Shown here piece by piece: positions 35,620-47,615 of a DNA stretch of 64,000 nt. Below the pieces are notes generated by a model. That model was not told the origin of the DNA, did no database searches, and was given only the letters and a program-made list of their open reading frames with translations. Numbering within the stretch: the stretch's first letter is position 1; every line of letters starts with the position of its first letter. Source of the DNA: Prunus persica (Eukaryota; Streptophyta; Magnoliopsida; Rosales; Rosaceae); NCBI RefSeq assembly GCF_000346465.2, contig NC_034009.1:18495606-18559605 (forward strand), read 5' to 3'. The position numbers and the translations under genes are program-made.

Positions 35620-37425
35620 TGATTAGCTTAGGTAGCCATGTGTTCACCCGTTTTAGATTTGTTCCCGTGATGGTAGGGTAAAGTTCCCCATTGTCTTTAA
35701 AACCATTTGTGGTCAACAAGTCAACTTTCTTTTGTGTACGAGCGTGCCACTGCTAGCAATAAAAATCCTAGCAGACTTATTTAAAAATGGAAATCTTGCG
35801 CCCCAAGTTACTGATTTCTAAACAAGCGATTGTGAATTTGGGTGAGGAATATCTCTCAAGTAAGTTTTTTCTTGCCTCAGACTGGTGAGTACTTCACAAA
35901 TTTTCATAGTACAAGACTGGTAGTTCTGGCCATAATGAATTATAAGAAAGTGAACTGTTTTCATGCAGAACCGCCTTTTACAAAGCTCAAAAATGGAAGA
36001 CCAACTCTAAAAAAGACAAGAAGAGCGTTGGACTTCAATTTCTGCCTAGATAAATGCTTCTGATCCGGCTGTACTAGGTATGTCTGTGCTGGATTGGACT
36101 ATCAACACCTTCAACTGTCAAGTTTCAACTGTAAATCGATACCAACGTTCGAGTTTGGCAGAGCTTTAATCTATTTCAAGCCCTGGAAGGCTTTTTGAAA
36201 GGGCAGAATTGGAACCTCTTCGGTCTAGAAGGGGCATAAGTGGCTGGATTTGGCTATTACTGAGCTGGAACTGCACTAGAGTACCTATTCTACTTGATCA
36301 GGGCTCTCCATAAATTTGTTGAGGTTTTCATATTTGTAAAAATGCAAACTCTGCTTGATTTGGCTTATACTGAACCAAATTTGTAACGAGAGAAATCTCG
36401 CTTTGTATGACTATTTCTCTGAATTGAAGTGAAGTTAGAGATTTTGAATTTATAGCTGACTTGTTTCTTGTGGCTCAATGAGCATCGGTTGCTTCAGTGT
36501 TTTGAAGGTTTTTGAGATTAAGTGATCATTTTGAGTTTTTGTTTTTGATTGATTTTTTGCTACCCTTTGATCTGTTCACCCCTTCTCATATTTATAGAAA
36601 AATGCTAGAGTGGATTTTCTAATCTTTTAATAATGGGCGGCAGATTTTCCAAAAGATAGATCTTTTATTTTAAATGTCAAAGAAAAGGGGAATTTATCTA
36701 TTCTGTCAAAAAGCCATCAACAATAAGTTTTTATGGTGATCACTTCCTTATTTTTTGAAAGAAAACCTGATCCTTTTTTAACCTTTAACTACTCTTTGTA
36801 AGAATTCAATCTGCCATGATGGCATGATGGTTAGTTTGCTTTTCCTGATGAACAACTCCCTACTCCCTACTTATCTCTTTAGAAAATGTAATCTACTTAT
36901 CCCTTGGAAATGATACCTGCTCTGAAGCAGATTTTTCTTTGTATATAGAAAGGGATTTTGATCTTCTTCCTTGACTGTAAAGGCTGGAGAAGTCTTCCTA
37001 AAAAACCTGTTGTCATTAATTCCCCATCAACTCCCTTGTGATAGTTGAAATTTTTGACTTTTCAAAGTCAGGTAGTCAAGTGGGTTTCTTTTGAGAATAG
37101 ACTTTCCAAAAAATCTGTTGACTTGCACTTTGGGTTTTGAGATCAAATGGTGAGAATTTAGAAGCTGGGTCCAATTCAATTCTTTTTGGAATTATCAGCC
37201 TGCTTGGTGATGATTTTACCAATTTTATTTTGGCAATTTCATTGATTTATTTATTCTTTGTGCTATTCTAACCTCTGCCAATTTGCAAAAAGACATGGGC
37301 CTCTTAGTGTTTTGATTGGGCTGCCTTTGGAGTCAAGGCCCAGTCTTCTGTTTTTTTCTGTTCCTGGGTTTCTTTGTAAAAAATGGGCTGGCGTGTGGAA
37401 TTCTTGGCCCAAACACCATGACATA
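35620..37425. other. Unassigned insertion in LTR copy A
   Basis: This 1.8-kb block splits LTR copy A: matches to LTR B stop near 35620 and resume near 37430. It has no coding domain and I could not find inverted or direct terminal repeats at its edges. It may be a solo LTR or a non-autonomous element of another family. Confidence 0.4.
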
Positions 37426-37850
37426 CTTCTAGGTGTCAACTATGACTTGTGGAAGTCCTATAAGGTTCAACTATAATTAGCATTTGCTAATAGGAAGAAT
37501 TAAATGGTGAGATTTAATTCAAAATCAACTGAGAGAAGTTGAGACTACCCATTGCCCCGCTAAAAGGAAATTACGAATCGCACACAGAAAAATGTAGTTA
37601 GAGGAACAAATGCAGAAGATAAGATTTTGAAAGTCAATGGTCAAAGTCAAAGTCAATGCATTTTGACCAAAAATGGTTGACCAAATCAAACCATTCGTAC
37701 TATGGTTATTACTTAATGGTTAAGTCACAAATCATAATTAAAATGTTAATTCTAAAGTTAGTTTGACGGTTTACTTTTCAAATACATATACATGTGGATC
37801 TATGAGATGGGAAGTATGACTTCTCATATCAAATATTTAAATTATTTGTA

Positions 37851-38546
37851 CTAATGAATGATATATGCTTACTTTTGGCCTATTCCAGAATTTGTTTATA
37901 GTTCAACTATTTACTTTTGAAAAAGCCTTGTTTTTTGTTATTTTTTGAAGAAAAAACGCCATTTGTAGATTTTTTTTTTCTAGTCAGCAACTATCATATA
38001 TGAAATTGGAACTCAGCACCTTTGCTACTGAGGTGACTAGGTGCCACTAGTGATCATTAGGAATAAATAAAATTTTAGTGCTTTCAATTTTATTGAATAA
38101 AATAAAGGTAAAAACACCTCAATAATTAGGCGAAAGACAAAAGGAGTTAAGCAACCTTTCTAGTTACAATTTGATAGACAACGCATGCTTGATGAAAAAT
38201 TTTCAACATTGTTAAGGAGAAAGAATAGAAAAAGTTAAGCCTTAATTACTGTTTTCCTCCCTAGGCTCGAATGTCGATAACAATTTACCTCCCTCCCGCA
38301 GGAGCCCCTAATTTCCCAAGTAATCAACCTTGTTTGACAATATCTAAGTGCCCTTTCCCTCTAGGGTTTTCTTAGTGCCACATACTGCCTTTTAGGGGAG
38401 GAGGAGATCACTGCCCCTCCTCCCCTCTCCTTCGTTTTTCTACCTCTCTCTATCTACCCTATCTTGGCTTCTCTGGGTGTGTTTTTTGTAGCAAAGGCAA
38501 AAGCCTTTTTGGCCGTCTCTGAAGCTCTCTCTGAGAGCTAGTGGCT
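37851..38546. other. Flank of the copia element, no gene
   Basis: AT-rich, then a pyrimidine-rich stretch (38260-38546) that resumes after the copia element at 46441. No domain recognised. Confidence 0.4.
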
Positions 38547-38551
38547 CCTCC

Positions 38552-38746
38552 TGTTAGGGAGTTATAATAGTTAATCATACTAATGATAGAAAATGGTGAG
38601 TTGTCAGTTATGTTGTTATTAGGCTATAACTCTACATTTATGTTTATGATAATGACCTGTTGTAACTATACGTTGTTCTCTACAGACTTGTCTATATATC
38701 TTGTATAATGATCTTGTGAATGATTAAGTGAAAATTAGTTTCTACA
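38552..38746 (+). repeat. 5' LTR of the copia element
   Basis: 195 bp. Partner of 46237-46435. Lacks a block 'acaatggtatttccat' present in the 3' LTR and has an extra 'ataatgacctgt' segment. Confidence 0.92.
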
Positions 38747-38782
38747 TGGTATCAAGAGCCTGAAATTTATTTTTCTCTCTCT

Positions 38783-39480
38783 ATGGTGTATGCTTCAGCT
38801 TCCACTCCCTCTTTACTTCCCACTTTCTCCATCCCTAATACCTCTCATCTTGTCTCTATGAAGCTTTCCAACACAAACTATCTTGTTTGGGAAAGTCAGG
38901 TCAAGCCATTCCTGCTTGGCCAAAATCTCTAGCGTTTTGTTGATGGATCTTATCCTTGCCTCCCACAAACTCTTTCTTCACCCTCCAACACTGAAAAATC
39001 CTCTGACCTCTCACTTGCACCTTTCATGATTCCGGACTTCACATCGTGGTTCCAAATTGATCAAAGTTTGGTTAGTATCCTTCGTGCTACTCTCTCTGAA
39101 TCCATTCTTACTCAAGTGATTGGTTATTCAACTTCCAAAGACATTTGGGACTACCTGCGCCAAAATATTTCAAAGCAATCTCTTGCCAATGAGGTGTAGC
39201 TCAAGTTTGAACTTTCCTCCATCACCAAAGGCTCCAAAGCCTCTTCTACCTACGTTTCTCATGCCAAAATTCTTGTTGATCAGTTAGCAGCCATTAATGC
39301 GTTCATCTCCAATACTGACTTGGTCGCCTATGTGCTTCGTGGCTTAGGTCTCGACTACTAGATTCTTGTGACTCCATTTTGAATTTTCTCCTCTCCCTCC
39401 TTTTCCGAGTTTTGTGCTTGCCTTTTTTCCTTTGAAGTACAACAAGCTTTAGCAACCTAGATAGCTTCTGCAACTCGTCC
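38783..39480 (+). pseudogene. Copia gag remnant
   Basis: From the ATG at 38783 the frame shows KLSNTNYLVWESQVKPFL, WFQIDQSLVSILRATLSESI and YSTSKDIWDYL, the typical plant copia gag (UBN2-type) blocks. In-frame stops occur several times, e.g. after FLLGQNL and after LANEV. The zinc knuckle is not readable. Confidence 0.75.
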
Positions 39481-40129
39481 CAGGGATACCCAGGCTCGTT
39501 TTCCTCCTACCAGCCATTCGCTCTCTCCTCACAATGGATATTCTCACTCCTTTTCTCCAGCCTTGCGTGTTCCACAGGCTATTCTAGGGATTTTTGGTGC
39601 TTCTCCTACCTCTCGTCCCAAACCACAGTGCTAGACTTGCCAAAAATTGTTAATATTGCATGTTGTCCCAATTCTCGTGCCTTTTTCGATATGCATGTTG
39701 CCGCTTCATCTGACCCTAATTGGTATTTTGATTGGGTGCCATGAATCATAAGACTAATGCTACCAACTCGGTTCCTATCTACACTCTACACTTTTCATCT
39801 GATCAAGTAAGTTGTCATTGGTAACGGTGCTTATCTCCCAATTACTCACTCTGGTAATATCTCTTCCACTTCTAGTTCTTACGTCTTTTGTCTTTTTGAT
39901 GTTCTTCATGTTCCTTCCTTACATAAAAATTTGTTATCCATTGCTTAATTTACTTAAGATTCACATGTCAGTATTACATTCTTTCTGTGGGGGCTACCCA
40001 ATTCATGACTTATCCTCTGGAGTTCTTCTTTTTCAGGGCCAATGTAAAGATGGTCTTTATCCCGTTCTTCCTACGCTCTTCTCCACCTCCAAGGTTGCAC
40101 TCGCTTCTGTAGTCATGTTGTTGTTTCTC

Positions 40130-41035
40130 TAGCATTGTTGTCTTGGTCATCCGTCTCATAAAGTGCTTATCACTCTTGTTTCCTAGTCTTTATTAGATTC
40201 TAAACATTTTTCCAATAAACCTTGTAGCCATTGTGCCTTGGCAAAATCCGTTAGGCTTTCTTTTTCATCTCATAATCATTGTTCTATCATACCTTTTGAT
40301 CTAATTCATTCAGATGTTTGGATGGCTCCGATCGTCTCTACTTCTGATTTTCATTACAATGTTTTACTTACTAATGACTATACTCATTTTTCTTGGCTTT
40401 TTCCAATGCATCTCAAATCTAAAGTCTTTGGTCATTTTTTCAATTTTTTGATGTATATCAAAACACAATTCTCTATGACAATCAAACAATTCCAAACTGA
40501 TGAAGGAAAGGAATATGACAATTTGCAATTTAAACAATTTTGTGCAACTAATGGGATTGTGCATCGTTTTTCTTGCCCACACACAACCCAACAAGATGGA
40601 TTAGTTGAACGAAAGCATTGTCATATTGCTGACATGGGTCGCACTCTTCTCCTTACAATTTTGTGAGCTGAAGCACTTTGTACTATTGTCTACTTGATCA
40701 ATCGACTTCCCACTTCAGTGCTTCAGTGGGCTTCTCCATATAAAAAATTGTTCTAACATGATCCTGATTATTTACTTCTTCGAGTGTTTGGATGTGTTTG
40801 TTACCCATTTCTTGGTGCTTATGTGTCTAACAAATTACAACATCACTCTCCTCCTATGGGTCAGCTCTACACTTCCCGCCATGTAACTTTTCATGAAGAC
40901 AAGTTTTACTTTGCTGCTCATCATATTTCTCCTATAGACACCACCGAAATTGCTTTTATTACAGTTGGGCTCTCCTCAGCTCTCTTGCCAAGTCTCCACT
41001 TAATTTTGGCCCAAACACATGCACTAGATCCATGA
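40130..41035 (+). pseudogene. Copia integrase remnant
   Basis: GAG-pre-integrase words (LGHPSHKVL, CSHCALAKS) lead into the integrase core: FDLIHSDVW, LTNDYTHFSWLFP, FQTDEGKEYDN, GIVHRFSCPHTTQQDGLVERKH and LINRLPTSVL, with the first two catalytic Asp positions and the E of the 'q-N-G-xx-ER' region visible. The frame is interrupted by stops near 40666 and 40756. Confidence 0.85.
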
Positions 41036-42186
41036 CCACAGCTCAGCACCTCTTCCACCCCTTAGATACCTAGTCTCACCTCGCCTTCTCCTTCTCCCTC
41101 ATCTCCATATCAATCTCTCCCTCGGCCCAGTCGCCAGACACATGTTCCCACCACTATCAACAGAATTAGCCAAAGCTCTGCCTTCACCGCCATTTACAGT
41201 TTCCTTCAGCCCTGTCTCTAGCCATCCAAGTATGATCCAAACCCGCTTTAGATCGAGGATTTTTAACCCCAATCCGAAATATGCCAATTTCTCTACCCCA
41301 TCGAACCCACCTGTTTCACTCAAGTTGCTCGATTTTCTAAATGGACGCAATCCATGCACGATGAATTCAATGCCCTTCTCAAATAAGGCACTTGGTCCTT
41401 GGTTCCTCCTTCTTCCACAAACAACACAGATGGGTGTAAATGGGTTTTCAAGGTAAAATGAAGATTCGAGGGTACGGCTGAGCATTACAAAGCTCGACTT
41501 TCTAAAGGCTTTCATCAACAGTATGGGGTGGACTATTTTGATATGTTTAGCCTCGTTTTTAAACCCATAACAATTCGTACTGTGCTAAGTATTGCAGTCA
41601 GTTCTGGGTGGCCTATTCGACAGCTTAACGTCAAGAACGCCTTTCATCGTGGCCCTTTTTTGAAGAGGTCTATATACAGCAACCCCCTGGGTTTGTGGAT
41701 CCTAGCCGGCCTCTTCATCTACAAACTTCACTAGGCTATCTACGGCCTTAAACAAGCACCACACTCAAAGCACTTCCACCCCAAAGGGTAAGGGCAAGGC
41801 AAAGGCAAGGCAACGTGAATAGTGGCAGCCATTGCCTTTTTTGTTTCTACCCCAAAGGTCAAGGGCAAGGGCAATTACCATTCATTTTAATTTATTTTCT
41901 ATTTTTTATACTTAAACCATTAATTTTGATAAGATTTTCAGTTGCCACATGTCACTATTTATTATAAAATTCTCATCTCAAATTTCAGATAACATTTTCG
42001 GATAAGATTTTTGGTTGCCACGTGTCCATATTTTGTTACAACACTCAAATTTCAGATATGATTTTTGGATAAAATTCTCAGTTGCCACGTGTCGATATTT
42101 ATTATAAAATTCTAATTTCATATTTCAGATAAGATTTTCACCCTCTAAAATTGCGCCACGTGTCATCTCTATCTTCTAAATTCCTC

Positions 42187-42193
42187 TATAAAA
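42187..42193 (+). promoter_or_regulatory. TATA box for Harbinger transposase
   Basis: CTCTATAAAATATACC lies 83 bp before the transposase ATG at 42276, a normal spacing for a TATA box plus short leader. Confidence 0.5.
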
Positions 42194-42275
42194 TATACCC
42201 TCAACTTAGACCTCTCACACCATATCTTCTTTATCCTTTCATTTCTCATATTTTACAAAACACATTCTATTCTCA

Positions 42276-43473
42276 ATGTCTAACCTGAGGAGGGTGTTGG
42301 AGAGGCAATATCTAGAAGATGAAGAAATTAAGTGCAGACGTGCTGAAGAAGATCATGAGTTGGATGAAAACGAGGAAGAAGTCGTTTTACCGGTGGGTTG
42401 CTCAATCAATCAAGGCAACACCATCGTGGTTGTGGCCTAAACGTGAATAGACATAGACACTCTCGAGGAAAGAATATTTTGGAAGATTACTTTATCCCAA
42501 ATTCGTTATATCCTGTTTCTTATTTTCAAGGGAGATGTAGAATGCAGCCCCATTTGTTCCCAAAAATCATGCATGATGTTTGCAATTACGACACATACTT
42601 TGTTCAAAAGTACGATGCTTTTGGGGTTTTGGGTCTTCTTCCAGAGCAAAAACTTATAGCTGCTTTGCGGCTGCTTGGGTATGGGGCATTTGTAGATTAG
42701 GTGGATGAGATTGCTAGGATGGGGAAATCAACTATCCTAGAATGCTTGGTCAAATTCTCTGATGCAATAGAAACTCTCTACATGAGGGATTACCTCCACA
42801 AACCTACGCCTAGGGACCTCTGAAGGCTTCTATGAAAAGTCAAGGCTCGAGGTTTCCTATGTATGATTGGAAGCATCGACTACATGTATTGGCATTGGAA
42901 GAACTGCCCAACTGCTTGGCAATGAGATTATAGGAATAGGAAGGGCCAAAAAAGTATAATTCTGGAGGCCGTTGCATCATTCGATACCTGGGTTTGACAT
43001 ACCTTTTCAGAGTTGCCGGATCTCAAAACGAACTCAATGTGCTTGGTCAATCCCCGGTATTCAACTATGTCTTGAGAGGTCATTCTCCCCAGATCACGTA
43101 TCAAATCAACAATACTGTATACTCGGGTGCGTACTACCTAGCCGACATAATTTATCCGAGGTGGACGACATTCATCAAAAAAATTTCGAATCCCCAATTG
43201 GAGAAGGAAAAAAGCTTTGCTGCCTTTCAAGAGGGTTATAGGAAAGATGTGGAAAGGTGTTTTGGTATCGTGCAAGCTTGTTGGGAAATTATTAGGGGTG
43301 CTGCTCGTATGTTTGATGAAGAGGTGCTTCGGAGCATTATGATGACTTACATCATCCTCCATAACATGATTGTGGAGGATGAGTATGATTATGATGCCCT
43401 AGAGATGTTCGAACCCAATCCCGTGAATGGCATGTGGGAGCAAATGAACAACCACTGGAGCATGAACTATTGA
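42276..43473 (+). pseudogene. PIF/Harbinger DDE transposase, broken
   Basis: Starts MSNLRRVLERQYLED. After a frameshift near 42410 it shows the family's DYFIPNSLYPVSYFQGRCRMQ and LIAALRLLGYGA, then stops (42698 and others), then IGSIDYMYWHWKNCPTAW (first catalytic Asp). From 42994 an open frame continues: FRVAGSQNELNVLGQSPVF, then YPRWTTFIKKI, EGYRKDVERCFGIVQ (catalytic Glu region) and MMTYIILHNMIVEDE. The second Asp position, usually 'NDINVL', reads NELNVL, so a catalytic residue may be changed (D to E). With several stops and this change the copy is inactive. Confidence 0.85.
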
Positions 43474-44065
43474 TTAGGGACGGTCGATACAATAACCCTA
43501 TGATTGACCGTTATTAGAAAATGCAATCTTCTTATGTTCACGAGAGACGTCAAGTTGACTTGATCAAGTACTTATGGGAGATAAAATGCAATCATGATGG
43601 ATGAAGTCAAGTTTAATGCTTTGTTTTTAATTATGCTTTGTTTTGTGTGTAGTTTGTAATGAATTAAGGTTTGTTTTGATGTATGAATTTTTTTTAATAA
43701 ATAGATATAATATTTAATGCTTTCTTTATTCAATAAAAGAGAAACAATACAACAAATTAATACATATGGCAACTATTTCAATACAACCCAATGGTTTTGA
43801 TCATTTAACCAATCTGTGTTGCTAGGTCCATCGTCATGGAAAAGTTTTCTTCTCATACATCCCTTTATTTTAGCTTCCAATAAGACTTTGTTTCAGGAGA
43901 CATATGGCTCGTATCCATGGCCATGATTTTCATCTCTCTGTCCTCCATGTCTTGTTCTTGTACTTGCTGCCTTTCAATTGCATATGTGTCATATCGTGCC
44001 TTGTCAGCGTCTTCTCTTTTCAAGTCTCTCTCAATTCTCAGTACGTCGTTCTTAGCAATTTGCTT

Positions 44066-44710
44066 CTAAAATTTTGCACATTTAGTGTTCGAAGTGCTCC
44101 CTCTCTTGGCTTTTGCCGCCTTTCTCCCAATAGGCCTCAGCTCACGTTGGATTGGTGAGTCTTGATCCATTGGGGAGTCCAATGGCGAATCGGTTGCCAG
44201 TGATTCGTGGAGCAACGTCTCATTCAACATAATCGTCGGACCAGTGGAAATAATTTTGAATCTCGAACAATTCTTCACAACGTCACAGCATTGGTGATTG
44301 ATGCAACTTTTTTTGCCTTGGCCAATAGCACCGAACCATATTTGTGCTTGAATAATCTATTTAAAAAAATTAGAAATGCAAGAAAAAAAATTGTGACATT
44401 AAATTGAATAAAAGGGAATTTATAAATACTTTACCTCGTCGGGAAAATTTTGACAGCTCCGAATGTTGTCCCTTGCTTTTGCCAATGCATCTCTCCATTT
44501 CCCTAACTCTTTATTCAAAATTTTCCACCTACTAGTCAATGTCATTTCCGTACGAGTCGAACCCGATCTTTCACAAAATTCTCCATGAATTTTTCTCCAC
44601 ATATGAGAGGACTTCGGTCACGGGCAATGACCAACTTTGACCCAACACGCACACAACAAAATATCTTTCATGTTTGTCCACACGCCTCCAACTGCGATGG
44701 AAGAGGCCAT
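44066..44710 (-). pseudogene. Harbinger ORF1, Myb/SANT-like protein, broken
   Basis: On the minus strand from an ATG at 44710: MASSIAVGGVWTNMKDILLC resembles the 'W-x-x-x-EDILL-x-x-W' Myb/SANT start. After a stop the frame goes on with MWRKIHGEFCERSGSTRTEMT and LTSRWKILNKELGKWRDAL, and ends with RPIGRKAAKAKRG, the C-terminal basic motif of this family. ORF1 proteins help Harbinger transposases bind DNA and enter the nucleus (known for the superfamily). Confidence 0.75.
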
Positions 44711-46236
44711 TTGTATTTTTACACAAATGGAATTTAGTAATAGAAAAAATTTGTGTGGAAAGTGAAAAATATTGGAAGGAGATGAATTTGTATGAAGATT
44801 TGGTGTGGAACGTGAATAATATTGGTAGGTATTTATAGAAAAAATTTCTAGAATTTTTTGATATATATTTTCAATTTTTTGTGGCCAAAAAATGGACGGT
44901 CGTTGGATTTGACAAGATTTTTGGATTGGAGGCTCCAAGAGAAGCCATGTGGCTTGTAGCCGTTGGCTTTTGGCAGTTGTGGGTTAGCGCTAACATTAGT
45001 AGCCCGAAGGTAAGATGACGGGCCAGATCTCCCCTTGGGCTTGCCCGAGCTCGTGGGTCCCATGCATTGCCTGGGCTGGATGTTGCATGCTGGAGCTGCT
45101 CCCCGGGCCTAGGGCCCCCTCTTGCTTGGGGTGGCCTCTTGCGCTAGAGATGCTCTCATGGTTCAAGTGTTTTAGTTCAATCTTGCTCCGTGTTGGTTTT
45201 TCTAAAAGTCAATCTGATGATTCTATATTTTTTTATCAGGAACAATCCCATAAGATGATTTTTCTTGTCTATGTTGACGACATAATACTCATTGGGAGCA
45301 GTTAGTCGCATTTACATGCCTTTATTGATATGTTGGGAGCTGAATTTGACGTCAAAGATCTTAGCAGATTACATTATTTCCTTCGCATCGCAGTTACCTA
45401 TCACTCTGATTTTGTTCATCTCAATTTGACCAAATATGCCCTTGATATTCTCCAAAAGAATCAACATGCTAGATTGTAAACCGATCTCTACACCAATGGC
45501 TTCTAAAGGCAGCCTCTCCAGCACTGATGGAACCGCTTTGTCAGACCCCATTGTGTATAGACAGCTTGTAGGTGCTCTACATTACCTAACCATGACCTGT
45601 CCTAAACTGCAACATGTTTCCCAATTCGTTAGTTCCCCCACTGATGTTCACCATGAAGCAGTGAAACGCATTCTGCGTTATCTCAAAGGCACCCTTGGTC
45701 ATGGCCTTCCTATTCGTCGTTCTACGGACTCCTCCTTCCTAATTGCCTATTCGGATGCCAACTGGCAGGTTGCCAGGATACTCTCCGATACACCACCGAG
45801 TACTGTGTCTTTTTAGGACCAAATCTAATTTCCTAGAGTACAAAGAAACAACACACAGTTTCTCGTTCAAGTGCCAAAGTTGAGTATCGCGCCTCAGCCT
45901 ATGCTTGTGCGGACACTATATGGATTCAAGGTCTCTTACATGAACTTCGGCATCCTATTACACATCCTGTTATTCTTAATTGTGATAATCTCTCTGCCAC
46001 ATACCTTGCTGCCAATCCGGATTTTCATGCCTGGATCAAACACATAGCTATTGATTATCACTTTGTTCGGGAACGTGTTGCCTTGGTGAGTCACTGGGTA
46101 TGTTTCATACCTTCTACTCACCAACTTGTCAATGTCTTCACCAAAGGTTTGCCTACGGATCGTTTTGCCCGCCTTATTTCCAAACTTGTCTCCTCCCCAA
46201 TGTCAAGTTTTTGTTGGGGGGGAGAGGGAGGGGGAG

Positions 46237-46435
46237 TGTTAGGGAGTTACAATGGTATTTCCATTACAATAGTTAATCATACTAATGATAGAAAATGGTC
46301 AGTTGTCGGTTACGTTGTTATTAGGCTATAACTCTACATTTATGTTTGTTGTAACCGTAGGTTGTTCTCTACAAACTTGTCTATACATCTTGTATAATAA
46401 TCTTGTGAATGATTAAGTGAAAATCAGTTTCTACA
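46237..46435 (+). repeat. 3' LTR of the copia element
   Basis: 199 bp, preceded by a G-rich polypurine tract and followed by the CCTCC target duplication. Confidence 0.92.
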
Positions 46436-46440
46436 CCTCC

Positions 46441-47615
46441 GCACTCGTGGTGGTTGCTTGAGCCTTTTCCTCAGATATGAGGTTAAAATGTCTCAAGTTA
46501 ATTTTGTGGCGACTTTGGTCGGTGGTTGCCGAAGTGGGCAGAAGTGGCGAATTTGGTGTGTTCTTGCTTTGTGTTGTTTTTGCTGTGGTTCTAGTTTGAA
46601 CTTCCATGTGCTTGTTGTCGTGTTCCTGTTTTTGGCCCTTTTGGCTGTTGTTTTCTACTCCCTGCATTTTGGGTTTTGAATGAACTTTGATTGACCAACA
46701 CACCTTTTTTGAGCATCTCTGATTATTCGGAAACCCACCTTCCACTTCATCTTCTTCAAACCCAGTGCAATACCAAGTGAATGCCACAAACCCATTTAAG
46801 CACCGAAAGGATGCGATCAACATCCCCTTCGCAATTCATATAATATTTTCCTCCAACACTCTGATTGCATGTTGACAACACTAACTGCCAAAGGCCCCAA
46901 CCAAATTCTCATTCATTTACTATTTTACAACATCAAGCTTCAGCTTTTAACCCCTCTTCTCACTCTCACTCTTTATACAAGTAAAAGAAAAACCCAGAAT
47001 GCCTGCAAATCTCTGCAGTCTGTTTTCCTTTTGGCGACCATGATCTATGGTGGTGGAGCCATAGGCATAAACTGCAGCACAACGGGCCTCACACCCATTA
47101 ACAAAAACCAAGGAGGTGGAGCTGTTGACGTCCAACAATGCGACCAAGGTGGGGGGAGAGAGAGAGAGAGAGTTCAACCGAACCAACCACTCCACAAGGA
47201 GAAACATGAGCAAATTTCGGTGCTAAAACCCTGTTTGCATTATTCAGCTTGCTAACCTAAACCCTAATGCAAATTGTCTTGTCATGCCAAGTTCGCCAAG
47301 TCTAAGCATGTGTCTTGCAGTAAAATGTTATAGTAACAATTGAAAATTTGATTTGAGGGAAGAAAAAAAAAATTAATACATTAAGATACAACATGAGAAT
47401 GATCCGGGACACTATTCGACATATGATTTCTGCTCAATTTACTCATAAGGCCTTCGTCGAGCATGAGCATCTTGACCAGACATCAAACATCAGCTGCCAA
47501 TTTTCTGGAAAATAATCAATTTTCTGGGACTAATTTTATCATCTTTGGGAACTTCAACCTAAACCATAGGTGAATTGCTAGTTGTTAGATGGCTCCTGAA
47601 AATGATTAATGGGCA
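46441..47615. other. Intergenic, no gene supported
   Basis: Continuation of the DNA that the copia element interrupted. ORFs at 46431-46823 (-) and 46869-47255 (+) have no recognised domains. The 3' UTR of the second FAR1-related gene should lie at about 47400-47615. Confidence 0.4.

Larger units (their letters stand above)
29506..37850 (+). mobile_element. Copia-type LTR copy A, broken by later insertions
   Basis: Starts TGTTAGAAATATGTCC at 29506. Its pieces align in order with the inner LTR B: 29506-29792, 30992-31145, 35254-about 35620, and about 37430-37850. The intervening DNA is the TIR transposon, LTR B, and an unassigned insertion at about 35620-37425. The TGTTAG-A-ATATG-CCTA start resembles long copia LTRs of the BARE/Angela type; this class call is from memory. 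The 3' end is not defined (similarity fades near 37850), so no duplication can be given. Confidence 0.65.
41768..45155. mobile_element. PIF/Harbinger element, 3388 bp
   Basis: Inserted in the copia RT with the 3-bp duplication TCA (41765-41767 and 45156-45158). Ends AAGCACTTCCACCCCAA (left) and GAGCATCTCTAGCGCAA (right, reverse complement) form short imperfect inverted repeats. It holds the two genes expected for the superfamily: a DDE transposase (+) and a Myb/SANT-like ORF1 (-), convergent. Both are broken by stops or frameshifts. The MITEs at 12308-12724 and 18700-19004 share its ends and right-arm sequence. Confidence 0.9.
41400..46200 (+). pseudogene. Copia reverse transcriptase-RNase H, split by Harbinger
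   Basis: The left part (to 41767) holds RT words [13 protein letters not shown] and VKNAFHRG, and breaks off within the KQAPHSWFK motif. The right part (from 45156) resumes in that motif and continues with LVYVDDIILIGS (the YVDD active site), then RNase H words (KKQHTVSRSSAKVEYRA, HIAIDYHFVRE, HQLVNVFTKGL). Frameshifts and stops are present on both sides. Confidence 0.85.
38552..46435 (+). mobile_element. Ty1-copia retrotransposon with nested Harbinger element
   Basis: Complete boundaries: 5' LTR TGTTAGGGAGTT...TTTCTACA (38552-38746) and 3' LTR (46237-46435), flanked by the 5-bp duplication CCTCC (38547-38551 and 46436-46440). The primer-binding site TGGTATCAAGAGC (38747-38759) is the initiator-Met type; a polypurine tract lies directly before the 3' LTR (about 46214-46236). 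The order gag, integrase, reverse transcriptase, RNase H is the Ty1-copia order. The short LTRs and direct PBS fit Ale-like elements (inference). The LTRs differ by about ten substitutions and two indels, so the insertion is not recent. The coding region has many stops, so the copy is dead. Confidence 0.92.
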
